From the NCBI RefSeq assembly GCF_958298935.1, contig NC_084935.1, positions 258,001 through 322,000 on the forward strand: a DNA stretch of 64,000 nucleotides. The letters run 5' to 3'. How positions within the stretch are numbered: the first letter of the stretch is position 1; each line of letters opens with the position of its first letter. This document shows positions 51,691 through 62,999 of this stretch, piece after piece. The notes under the pieces are model-generated. The model searched no databases. It had not been told where the DNA came from and saw nothing but the letters and a program-made list of their open reading frames with translations. This DNA comes from Phragmites australis (taxonomy: Eukaryota; Streptophyta; Magnoliopsida; Poales; Poaceae). The position numbers and the translations under genes were made by a program.

Positions 51691-52857
51691 AAAGTGCAAG
51701 CAGGTGACAAGCATGGCGAACCTTCCAGTGGAGCACTGTGTGAAGCTCCGGCTCTCTGCCGCTCATGCTGCCATTACCTCCTCATCAACCTCGGGCCCAT
51801 CCTATAACCCTTTCTCGTCTGTCGTTCTAGACCCTTATCATTTTACCAGCCCTGTGAAGCTTCTTGTTTAGTTTATTCCATTTTTTTCTTCTAATTTCTG
51901 TGCTATTGGCCTACTGCTCCTCCTGCTTGCTGCAGGGAGATGAATCACCGACATATTGTGACAATTTCGTGGATTAAATATGATGCGGAAGAGATGACGA
52001 ATGGATCGATGAGCGGAGCATGATAGGTAAATATTAATAATATTATAATAATTATTAAAATGTCTAATCACATGAACGATAAAATTAAATCTATATTAGA
52101 CTCCTGCTTACATGTAGTATAGAGTACAGTAAAAGACCTCTATATTTGATCGATTTGGTTCAGGTGGTGGCTGCCGAGCCATCCATGCATGCCTTCCGTT
52201 CCGTTCTCTTCCGGTCTTCAATTCACGCGTTGTCACGTTGCTTTCACTTCCAGTATAGTATGGATGCACTCCACGCCACAATCATCACATCATGACGGAG
52301 AGGAGCGATATGAATTGAAGATGATATAGATGGCCAGCCGCTTGTGTCATTGTTTGTGACTCATATACAACGCACGTATTGGGTATTGCTATCCTACTGC
52401 ACCTCCCTACTCTCCTCTACTCGGCGTGTGCTGTTGTCTTCCGTCGCTGAGGAGTTTGAGTGCATATGCCACTCGGTGGAGGCACACCCTCGATCTGCCT
52501 CGATCGATCCATATCGTCAAGAGCAGAGGAAGCTGCCGAGAAACTTCCTTACCTTCCCTTCGCCATCGTCACCTAGCTTAGCTACTACCGCTGACAATTA
52601 ATTCCGATCATGAATATCGATCGATCCCATGCATCCGAGCTGGCCTGCCAATGCCATCACGATATCTAGTAGGAGTACCTACTACTCATTTCTCATAATC
52701 CCACGTAACTGCATGCCCCTAATTTGCTTCAACATTAATAAATAATCTATATTATTCGAGACGTGCAGTTTCGAAGAAAAAAAAAGCAAATTATTCGAGA
52801 CGTGTGAGAATATTCGCATACGTCAAATAAGACTAGCTCATATACGATCGAGATCTC

Positions 52858-52961
52858 TGTTTACCTCAAATGATATTCTTATCCATCCACAACGATTTAT
52901 ATATATATATGCAGAATATATGTTTACCTCAAATGATATTCTTATCCATCCGCAACGATTC
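52858..52961 (+). repeat. 63-bp tandem duplication
   Basis: TGTTTACCTCAAATGATATT begins at 52858 and at 52921. The copies differ by A/G in CCATCC(A/G)CAACGATT. A short (TA)n lies between them. Confidence 0.85.
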
Positions 52962-53413
52962 GCATACGTCAAATGGTCGGACGCTCGCACGGGCTATGCG
53001 CATTCTGCAGTACACGTAACGTGCCTGTAGAAAATATATATACACATATTGTATATATTATGTGCTTAGACTCAACTTTAGTTACTGTTGCGTCATCTCT
53101 AGTTATAATTAAAAAATAGTAAAGTTATAATCCGCAAGATAGAGAATTATAAACAAACGTAAATAAAAAAAAATTGAGTTACAATTACGTTATAAATGAA
53201 CGTAACTCTTAACGAATTCTTTACCTAATAATATACAAGCTAAGTAACATGATTATAATCATAGTATAATCTAAAACGTAACTTGTTAGTTTTTCGTGTT
53301 GTAATTATGTATTTCTGAACTCGCTATTGTAACTGATCTACCTAGTGGATTGTAACTAACAGTTATTTAGTTGTAATTGGAGAATAATATAACAGTAAAC
53401 TATAATTCATCTA

Positions 53414-53415
<2 letters not shown>

Positions 53416-53483
<68 letters not shown>
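53416..53483. repeat. (AT)n microsatellite, 68 bp
   Basis: An uninterrupted AT dinucleotide tract of about 34 units. The open frames across it are artefacts of the repeat. Confidence 0.97.
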
Positions 53484-53485
<2 letters not shown>

Positions 53486-53892
53486 TGCACAAATGGACTT
53501 TGGCAATCGTTAGAGAGTTGTACATTCATTATCGATACACGACTCTTCTTATCGACTCTTCTTATCTGATCAAACGGACCCTCTGGTTGCCAAGTCCGAT
53601 GATCAGGTACAAGGAACACGCTTGTGATGTGAGCCAATCGATCTCAATTGCTTCATCAACAAACTACGGCACCTAGCCTGACGTACGCGCGGCGCGCATG
53701 ATCGATGATAGCTTGTTTATTTCTTCTCTCCATCTCGTTTATCCCTATGCATCCATCACATATCATGAAACATAAGGCAAATATGTTGTGTGCTGATTAA
53801 TTCCTCGCAATACAAAATGTACCAGTACTTATCATTACATTTTCTTGGATCTTGTTTCCATTATGATGTGGAGACAGCAGCTGATGTGTTGA

Positions 53893-54367
53893 CACTACTG
53901 AAAAAGGCATAAGAGTGCCATTAAAAAATAGTTTCACAACCGTTTTTTCAACCGGCACTATTTACACGGTACTGATACTAGCCGAGTCAGCTCGAATGGC
54001 TCTACCACCGCCACTTCCGCCGCCGCTCCCCTTCTTTATCACCGTCCTCCTCTGTGCCTCCCAGTGCCTCCTTCCCTGTCGACCAATCTCAAACCCACCA
54101 TATCAAGCTCCACATATACAAGCACGAGACATTACAGTCCAAAAATCAAAACAAAATCGTCAAATTTGCACCGTCCCAGAGCCTCAACCGCCGGATCTGT
54201 GCTGTCCCAGGGCCTCAACTGCCGCGCCGGACTGCCACAACCACCGGATCTGTGCCATCCCAGGGCCTCAACCGCCGCGCCAGACTGCCTCAACCGCTGG
54301 ATCTGCGTCGTCCCAGGGCAGATACGGCCGGATCCGGGTCGAAGGGGAGGCCGGAGGAGGCAGGCGA

Positions 54368-54424
<57 letters not shown>

Positions 54425-54956
54425 CGAGAGGAGAGAGACCGGACGAGAGAGAGGAGAGAGACCGGAGGGGAGGCTGGAGAGGAGGGCGGAGGGGGAGGTC
54501 AGAGGGGGAGGCTGGCGGAGGACTGGAGGCAGGAGAGTGAGAGAGAGAGAGGAGACTGAGAGAGGAGAGAGACCGAACGAGAGGATAAAATCGCCCAGAG
54601 TTGAGATGATGGAAAAAAAATCGAGCTATGGATGCGAGGTTGCGAGACTAAAATTGATTCAATACAAATTTCAGGTCAGATAACTAGTATCAGTGGCGGT
54701 TGGTATAACGAATCGGACCCGAAATTTGTATTGAATCAATTTTAGTCATACTATTAGTGCCGGTTCGTTATACCAATCGGTACTGATACTAGTTATCAGT
54801 GCCGGTTTTTGTCTGAATAGACTGTTGGATGTTTTTGTCTGAATAGACGGATGGATATCTGGTTTTTCTATCAACTGGTAGTGATACCTTATCAATGCTG
54901 TTTTTAACTGAACCGATACTGATAAGGTGACACTTATAGCTAGTTCTGTAGTAGTG
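53893..54956. mobile_element. Non-autonomous CACTA element (1064 bp) with TGA target duplication
   Basis: The left end is CACTACTGAAAAAGG; the right end, reverse complemented, is CACTACTACAGAACT. A 3-bp duplication TGA flanks it at 53890-53892 and 54957-54959, as CACTA transposases make. Subterminal repeats CAACCGGCACTATT, ATCAGTGCCGGTT and CCGATACTGATAAGG are present. The interior is GC-rich with an uninterrupted (AG)25 tract at 54371-54420 and a short repeated block (CCGGATCTGTGCC/CTGTCCCAGGGCCTCAAC). No transposase is encoded. The interior frames of about 200 codons have no domain and may come from captured sequence. Confidence 0.85.
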
Positions 54957-55649
54957 TGATATACATGCATATTGGCTGATCAACCGATTATATACTTTTA
55001 GCATTGTATGCCTAATTATGCCGGCCGGTTGTCACCAACTATATATGAAGCTACTCAATACGAGCGACGAACGACATGCATGATGCCGTACGTCCCAATC
55101 GGATCGGAGACAGGCGCCAATTACGTGTGTTTATACAGACTCATACGCATAAGCAACGCTGATCCAAATGTCTCGGCGCTTATCTGATTGATTAAGAAGA
55201 GAGCAAGCATGCATATATATAGCCTCTGAAAACAATATAATTGAACAGCTGACTTATGAAAAATGATGAACAAACTATATGTGACCGTTCCTGAATTAAT
55301 TTTCTTGTCGATATGTACGTATCCAAAACAGGCCATGCATGCTGATCTGATTGTATTTAATCTAGCTAGACTTTTATTTATGCCGTCCGGTAGTAATAAT
55401 CCCTGATCCAGAATATTTTGAATGGCACACCATTTACCACATGTGATCTACACAGACAGCACCGACTGACCCGATGCGATGGATTTTGTCACTTTGCATT
55501 GGTCGGCTTGAAACCACAACGACAGGCGAGAATGATATATAGTGGCCGGCCGGGATCAAACAAACAGCGCAAGCTTCTGACCAATTCGATCATTTCCAGC
55601 TACTCGATCGATGGAGATGGATCGTGCGAACAAGACATGCCCCTCTCTC

Positions 55650-56090
55650 TCACTACTTAAAAAAGCCACCGCTCCCGCTCGGCTGCCACACACGCTCGCT
55701 GTGGATCTCTCTGCCACCTCGCCCGGATCCATCCGCCTGGGAGGGAGAAGGGGCGAGGGGAGTTGACCGGTGGTGGGCGAAAGAAGGGGATGGCCGGCTA
55801 CGGTGGGGGTGGGAGAGGAGCAGGACCAGCTACGGTGGGGGAGAGAGAGAATGGAGAGAGAGTCGGACACCAGTGTGAAAAGATAAGGGAGAGAGAGTCG
55901 GCGGATGTAAAGATTTATGAGTCAAAACGGTATTGAAATGAAACTTCGGGTCCGACTCATACCAGTTCATTTCAGTGCTGATTTTTTTTTGTTTGAATTG
56001 ATAGGTGAATGTCTTATTTTGATACGAAATGATAGTGATACCTTATCAATATTAGTTTTAGCTGAACCTATACTTATTTGCGTGGTTTAT
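55650..56090 (+). mobile_element. Second CACTA-like copy, truncated
   Basis: It begins CACTACTTAAAAAAGCC and, further on, carries GATAGTGATACCTTATCAAT and TTTTAGCTGAACCTATACTT, which match the right part of the element at 53893-54956 (GGTAGTGATACCTTATCAAT). The terminal GTAGTAGTG end is missing. The interior is GC- and GA-rich as in the first copy. Confidence 0.6.
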
Positions 56091-56649
56091 GTTGGTTGCA
56101 GCTTCTTAATTAATTTGTGACCGTTTGTGACTGGAGCACATAACTTGGAGCTCTTAATTTTGTGGTCCTTGAGGTATCAAAAGTTACAACGCTACTTTTC
56201 TTTTTCAGATGTACAATACAATGTTGACTTTGTTAACTAGTAGTCTGGCTGCTAGACGAAAGCTAACCAAAGTCACGTACCATTATCTATATGGCAGACA
56301 TCTCAAAAAAGAAGATGCGAAAAAGTAATTAGGTTCATCGCATTATTGTCAAAAAGATGTACATACGTCCCTGTCAGATATTAGGTAAAGTCTTTATCGA
56401 TGCAAGTTTTTATATCACAAAATAATCCCCTAGTCGATCGATCGATCCATCAATATAATCCTTCATCAATCTATAATCTTCCCCATCAAACTTTGTGGTG
56501 GTTATGTGTCAATCGTTTCACCGCACTTTGGATCGGGAGTGCAGTCTATTAGGATATATATGATTTTGCTGATTAATAACGATATAGTCAATTAGACTAA
56601 TATATTTATTAAATATATGTTTAAATAGATTTTATAGATGTAATATATG

Positions 56650-58080
56650 AAGAAGTTATCGAAGCCGGGACAAAGATGGATTAAATTAGAGAAGTTCTAT
56701 AGAAATTACACACACCGGAGGTCTGATACAGAGAAGTATGTACACGCCAAAGCATTTCAGTTCATGACAATTGTACACACCGGAAGGTCAGGTATATGAA
56801 AATAGTGCACGATGGAGCATTTCCAGAAGAAGAAGATCGAAGATGCTACACGCCGGATGGTCCGGCGCTCTAAGTTATACATACCGGAGGATTGCGCCGG
56901 AGCATTTATTCTAGAGGAGGTTGCAACTATAGAAGATTGAAGATCTACATGTCGGATAATCCTGTGCCCTGAAGAACTACAAGCCGAAGTGTTTTATACA
57001 GAGAAGAAATTGCTCGGTTGGGAGAGAAAGATCTACACATCGGATGGTCCGGCGATGGAAGTGATAAACACACCGGAATATCTAGTGTTCAGATTGAGTT
57101 TTAGTGGAATTCCAACGGCTAGTTTGTAGATGGTGTACACGCCGGATGGTCCGGTGAATACAATCTATTTACACTGGATCATTCGGCGTATACAGAAAAG
57201 TTGAGCTGTTGGAACAATGGCTAGTTCACGGGGTTGAGATTATAAATACCCCTCCACCCAGTCATTTGAATGTGCTGGAGTCCAGGCGAAACTCATAGAC
57301 ACTTGTGAAGATATTCAAGCTATCAAAGTGCTACAAATGATCATCCAAGGCAATTAGCACATAGATTAGTGAGCAATTAGTGCTATTAGGCCATGAGAGA
57401 AGTGTTGCTAGGTGTTGCTGCCTAGAGAGGGGATCAAGTGGTGATCCTATATTGTACCAAGAGGTACTTTGACACATTAGAGTCTTGGTGACTCATCGGC
57501 ACCTTGAGCCTTGGTAGCTCAAGTTTGTTAATCCTCTGACTTGGTGTGAAGCGACGGTAAAAAAACTTGTACGGGGACACAAAGACTTTGCCTTGGTGGC
57601 TCAAGCTCCGAAGTGAAAACGACAACAAGTGACAAAAAAGAGGCTAGTGATGATGCCTTGCCTTGGTGACTTAGTGGCTTATCCGGATTGAGGTCTTGTC
57701 TTGGTGGCTTGATAACTCAAGAGTCATGACAAGAAGAGTCTTGACGACCGGGATCATATCCTTGGTGGAGCTTCAATATGGACTAGGGGTGCCATTTATG
57801 CTATCGATACCACAGGATAAAATTTTTTTGCGTCGAGTTTGCTCTCTCTAACTTATTTACATTTACACATATACATACTTGCAATTTACCTTCCTAGAGT
57901 AGCTTTGCTTGGATTGGTTATATGTTGCAAAACTCTTTTTATCAAAAAAGTAGACACACTAGATAAATCTAGAGCACATTTAGATAGAAATTAATATAGA
58001 TTTATCTTGTGAAGTTTTTGGAGCCGATTAGGGTTTTAAGTGTCATAATTCACCCCTCTTAGGACGTCACTGATCCTTTC
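56650..58080 (+). mobile_element. LTR-retrotransposon-like unit 3, dyad-rich
   Basis: Dyads such as CGCCGGATGGTCCGGCG occur between 56700 and 57190. They are followed by TATAAATACCCCTCCACC at about 57240 (a TATA-like start of transcription), a long non-coding leader rich in CTTGGTGGCTCAAG words, and the end AATTCACCCCTCTTAGGAC near 58050. The order matches units 1 and 2. No gag or pol was seen. Confidence 0.5.
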
Positions 58081-58179
58081 AGGGAGTAATGTTGAAAAAA
58101 TAGCACTTTTAGATTTTATTTAATTTAATATAATTCTTGATATAACGTGAACAAGAACATATACAGATAATCAATCGAC

Positions 58180-58380
58180 TAGGTTTCAACTAGCTCCGAC
58201 GAGTCTCGACTAGATTCAACTATCAGTCGAGTATGGTTCGACTAGCTCTGATGAGTCTCGACTAGATACTCGAGCAGGATTTTGACTAACCCCAAAGAGT
58301 CTCGACTAGTTACTCAAGCAGGATTTTGACTAACCCCAAAGAGCCTCAATTAGCTACTCGAGTAGGACTTCGACTAAGTA
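58180..58380 (+). repeat. Tandem repeat of about 43 bp
   Basis: Variants of GAGTCTCGACTAG(AT)TACTCGAGCAGGATTTTGACTAACCCCAAA recur. GGATTTTGACTAACCCCAAA occurs at 58278 and 58321 (period 43). Earlier copies at 58200-58270 are diverged. Confidence 0.75.
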
Positions 58381-58406
58381 TCTAATATAGATTGCAATGT
58401 ACATAC

Positions 58407-58558
58407 CCGATGGCAACATGAGATGCAGAGGTCCCTGTGATGTTGATGCAGTGGACCATGGCGAAGATGATGAGGTAGTCAAAATAGATCGTGATGATGC
58501 AAAGGAAGCTGATTGTGAGCAATCGCGACGAGTACTTCCCAAAAATCTTATTCGCCAT
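58407..58558 (-). other. Possible first exon, hydrophobic peptide
   Basis: A minus-strand frame begins ATGGCGAATAAGATTTTTGG and reads MANKIFGKYSSRLLTISFL, then CIITIYFDYLIIFAMVHCIN, a strongly hydrophobic run. It reaches a splice-donor-like CGG/GTATGT after 50 codons and stops soon after if unspliced. No partner exon was found. It could be a relict or chance. Confidence 0.2.
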
Positions 58559-58936
58559 CTCCTAGTTCAGGATCCCAAGAACGACGGATTCTGGAGATCT
58601 GCTCCCCGTTCGTCGATGCATGCTGGCGCAGCGGAATGAAGCATATTACGTGTGACGGCGTAACAGAGAGAAATTGGCAAAACCCTAATTGCATATATGC
58701 GTCTCTTCTTTGTGGCGACGACTGACTAGAGAGAAGATCGAGCGGTTGAGATGCGTCATGATCGGACTCAGTTATGTGTCACGATCGAGCTCTTAACCGA
58801 CACGGTTTTCATATATTTATCTGTTTGCCCACACAGCAAAAAGAATAAAACTGCAAAAAGAGGCCGCACCTGTGCAAGCAACTAGATCCGATTTCGGTGG
58901 ACCATTCACGCAGGTGCCATACGCCCGCACCCACGC

Positions 58937-60363
58937 TGTCGGTGTATCAAGAACCGGGGGTCCCTGAGTCCCGAGGCCAGGCCAGCTATCCGCCATCTGG
59001 CGCCATCCCGCGAAGTCCCTCCTGTAGGATGAGAAAAACTCAAGTCCCGGGAGAAGGTGCCCGGGGCCACAGTCCGTGGTCCCTGAGCACCCCAGTTCCC
59101 CGATGATCCGCAGAGTCTAAGTACCGGGAAGAAAGTGCTCAGGGAGGTGCCCGATCACCCCCGAGCACCCTAGTCCCCCGACGATCAGAAGAGATAAGTT
59201 CCGGGAGAGAGTGCTCGGGGACTGCGTGCGGCAGCTCCCGAGCGCTTGGTTCCCCGAGGGTCCGTATGAAAGTGCTCGGGAGAGAGTGCTCGGGGCTGCA
59301 CGTGGCAGCCCCTGAGCTCTTGGTTCCCCGAAAGATCTGTACAAGAGTGCTCGGGAGAGAGTGCTCGGGGTTGCATGTGGCAGCCCCCGAGCGCTCGGTT
59401 CCCCGAAGATTCGAGCAAGAGTGCTCAGGAGAGAGTGCTCGGGGAGGTAAACAGTACCCCCGAGCACTCGGTTCCCCGACGACTCAGAAAGACCCCTGAG
59501 GGACCCACCGATGAGGTGTCATTCAGTCAGAGGTCTGAGGCCGTATTTAATGAGCGTGCGTGGCCTGACATCCCTAACTGCTCCCGCCGCGGTGTCAGTT
59601 CCTGCCATGTTTTGGCAGAGAGGCGTGGGGCTATTAATTGCACGGGTCACGTCCCGTATAATCCGGCGTGTCTCGGGATAACATCGCAAGGGTCAAGGCG
59701 TTCCGTCTGCCGCCCTGCTGTGGCAGAGGAACAAGACAGGGCGGGCACGCCGGGTTTGCTCTGCAGCTGCCCGGTGGGCTCTCTCCACGGCGCCCGTTGC
59801 CAGGGCATTTATGGTGATAGGTGACCGGGCATGCGACGTATTTTCCACCCCCCGGTCACTTCACCCAGAAGAAATGATGACGCCTTTCTCAGTCACGGGG
59901 TCTTGGAACTTATGCCCCCCTCCTTCCCGTTCGGGGCATGTCACAGCCGGCGAGTACATAAAAGAGTCGGCACATAGAAGAGAAAGGAGGAGGACGAAAG
60001 GAACCAAACGAGCCATCGATAGACAACCGAAAGAAGGCACAGTCCCTACCAAGAACAAGGGAGCATCAAGCTCTTAGTTAGGAAAATATCCTTGTAACCA
60101 GCAACATCTTTGAGGGATTTCCTCAAAGCAGTTATTACATCCATACAGGAGTAGGGTATTACGCCCCCGTGCGGCCCGAACCTATCTAAATTCTAGTGCA
60201 TTTACTTCCTCTTGCACTAGGTCATCATCCCCCACCACCGGCCATTGCATTTGCATTTCACTTCCATTTATTTCTCCGACAAACTTATTCAGGATCATCC
60301 CCCCACCGAATCTCTAAAAAGGGGTCTCTCGGGATCCCTGTGACAGGAGTTAATCCTCCGACA
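58937..60363 (+). mobile_element. Solo LTR (Gypsy-like), 1427 bp, with target duplication
   Basis: The element begins TGTCGGTGTATCAAG and ends AATCCTCCGACA; the ends form a short inverted repeat (TGTCGG/CCGACA). It is flanked by CACGC (58932-58936) and CATGC (60364-60368), a 5-bp duplication that differs by one C-to-T change at a CpG. A TATA-like TACATAAAAGAG lies at about 59955. No internal domain or second LTR was found, so it is a solo LTR left by recombination. A 75-bp tandem array (see next) occupies its first third. Confidence 0.85.
59040..59480 (+). repeat. 75-bp tandem array inside the solo LTR
   Basis: GTGCTCGGGG occurs at 59211, 59286, 59361 and 59435, within units reading GAGAGAGTGCTCGGGG then GCAGCCCCCGAGC and GGTTCCCCGA. 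At least four regular units and one or two diverged upstream units are present. CTCGGGG and CCCCGAG are complementary, so each unit can fold on itself. Confidence 0.85.
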
Positions 60364-61169
60364 CATGCCCTCCTCCACGGCCACTGCCCAACAAGACGAG
60401 CGAGCGTGAGCGTATTCTCCTAATCCTCTCTTCCACGTATGCTAAGTGGGTAAATGAGAGAATCCATTTTAAGTTGTTTTTTCTCCATCCGCACTAGCAA
60501 GATGAGACTAAAAAATTACACATCCACTCTATATGATTGAGCTTTTGAGATTTATTTAAAATTACATAAATATAATAGGTCAAACCTATATATTTTAACG
60601 AGTACTGCACTTGTTCATTTCTAATTGATATCACTGATCCTACATAGACCTTTCTGCAGAGGATGAGCTAGCATATGCGATTCATTTCTAAAGGCTACGA
60701 ATGGTCTGAAACACTACAGCATATCCATCAATGTAATGAAAACCAGATAACGAAGTGTTTCATCTTTCAACAACCCCACATTGGCAGAAATACAATCAAA
60801 TCGATGCATGGTAAAAATGACCTTATTTGCACTGAAAGCTGACGAAGGAGCTACTTTGCCCTTTCAAACCCCAAATCCAGAAGAGTCCGGAAGAACTTGT
60901 GGGGTAGATGGTTGGTGAAATGATTGAATGATCTAAAATGGATGAATTAAGTTATAATTAAAATTTACTTCTATCGAATTTTTGAACGAGTAAGCAACTT
61001 TATCATAAATGAAAGATAATGTAACTACACGATCAAACTATCGATCAAGCTAGATGAAAGCAAGAAAACAAGCAAGTTATAACACTAAGTAAATTACGGA
61101 ATTGAAAGTTTATATAAATGTAAATGCTTAACTTTAAATGCGAGAAAGTAAAGAGATGGATAAGAAAAC

Positions 61170-62110
61170 ACTGATTTTTTTTCAAGGAGTTGACACTCCC
61201 TTTAGTCCTCGTTGAAGTATCCAATAAGTATATTGCTCCTTCTTGAGCCACCAAAATTCAAATGCTCTCTCATGATTGTCACTTCTCTATTTTCGAATTG
61301 ACGGGTATCAAACTAAGCGCAAAGCTTCTCTTAAAGCTCACACAAAATCTCCAAGAGCTCACCAAGATGCCTCTAATCACAAGACTGGTTAGGTATTGCC
61401 AACCACCAAGAGTAGCAAGCTAACAACTTTACTTGACCAAGATCAAACCTAGACTACAACTAGATACACATTCGCTACTCTCTATGCACTAATGAAGTCC
61501 TTAATCTTCAATTAAGAACTTTGCAAATCACTCTAGTGCTCTCTCTTGCTTCTTGATTACACACACAATATTTCTGCTCTTCTGGGATGGCAAGAGATAA
61601 CACTAAGACGAAATGAGGGGATATTTATAGTCTAGAGTTTCAAATCTAGTTGTTGCCTAACCGCCCACACTTTTTGTGAACGTCGAATGATCCAGCGTGC
61701 ACCTGGTCACACACACCGGACCATTCGGCATGTACCTTTTCCAACAGCTAGCCAATACCAGCTGTCACTAGCCATTACTGCTCTGAAATGCTCTGACGAA
61801 GCCTCCTGTTCACACGCCAGACCATCCGACTTGTATAACTCATTTCTTCACTTAGCCGAGAGAAAAAAATCTAGAAAACACTGAGCTGAAGTTGTCGGTG
61901 TGGGCGCTGGAGCATCTAGCGTGTTTCAAACCCTTCTTCTGAAAAATTGCACAAGTTCTGTAAAATGCTCCGTCGTGTTTCTCACCTTAACGCCGGACCA
62001 TCCGGCGTGTAGACTTGAAGCACCTCTTCTGAGTCAAAACACTCCGGCGTGTATATTTTCCTGAGCACTGAACCATCCAGTGTTTGCAATTTTTTTTCTG
62101 AACCCGTTTA
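61170..62110 (-). mobile_element. Dyad-rich LTR-like unit 4, inverted
   Basis: Read on the minus strand this unit resembles 56650-58080: dyads such as CGCCGGACCATCCGGCGTG (plus strand, about 61992) and CACCGGACCATTCGGCATG (about 61713), then a TATA-like ATATTTATAG (about 61622), then a gene-poor leader. The bounds are approximate. A 65-codon frame inside it has no domain. Confidence 0.45.
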
Positions 62111-62999
62111 ATTCAAACTTTCTTTAATTCTATTTTCTCGACAACTCATTCATAAGCTTTTCTGAGCTACCTAGTACTAGAATTTCATAAGTATACATCC
62201 AACCAAGTCTAGACACAACTATATCAAGATACTACTCTTAGCCCCTCTTTATAGTACGGTCAAAAAACTGAAAAAGAAAACATATGCTACTCTGAGTGTC
62301 CTTCGTCTCTTTATAACATTTAAAACTAAAAGATTCTTACTCTTTACGTTCATATTTTTTAATCGTCCATAGAATCAATTTTAAAGATCAAGATTATCTA
62401 ATCACCATTGTAAAATAAATTATAATATCCTTCAAAATAAACTTATTAATCATAATAATATAATTATCATTAATCATCAAAATACTTAACACTTATCTAA
62501 TAACCTAGACGCTACATGTGATTCCTCTACGAGTGCCTGTAATTGGTACCATGATACAACAGTATGAGACTAACCATTTTGTATAAAAAAAACGTACACA
62601 AGTCCTACCACTAAACCCGTGTGCACTCTAGGTTCCCTAGAACTCAAACCGGTGACGAGTGGAGCGTTGCCACCCTCGCCCCACCACAGCCTCGAATCCA
62701 GATGTTGCCGGTAACGCTCGGGAGCTCATTCCACCCGGCCTGAGAGCCGTTCGCGCATTGTGAGACTAACCATTAACGATGACAAGCACACTACGATTGC
62801 TACAACAGTGGGCAGAAGCCCTGTTTACGCGAGGCTCACTTAGTGAATCAGTACAGTGGATGGAGTCATCCTAGGTACAGTATTTACTTCTAACAGCGGC
62901 ACCTTCGAGACCAATTATTGAAACAATTAATCATCGCAATATCACAACGAATTTGTTCTTAACTTTGTGATTGCACACACATGCCAGAGAGAGACGTAC
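62111..62999. other. Spacer, no gene seen
   Basis: AT-rich sequence with one GC-rich block at 62640-62760. Nothing was recognised apart from closeness to the ligase-like gene fragment on the right. Confidence 0.35.

Noticed and set aside
53377..53676. 99-codon frame across the (AT)n tract
   Set aside because: Made of alternating Tyr-Ile from the microsatellite.
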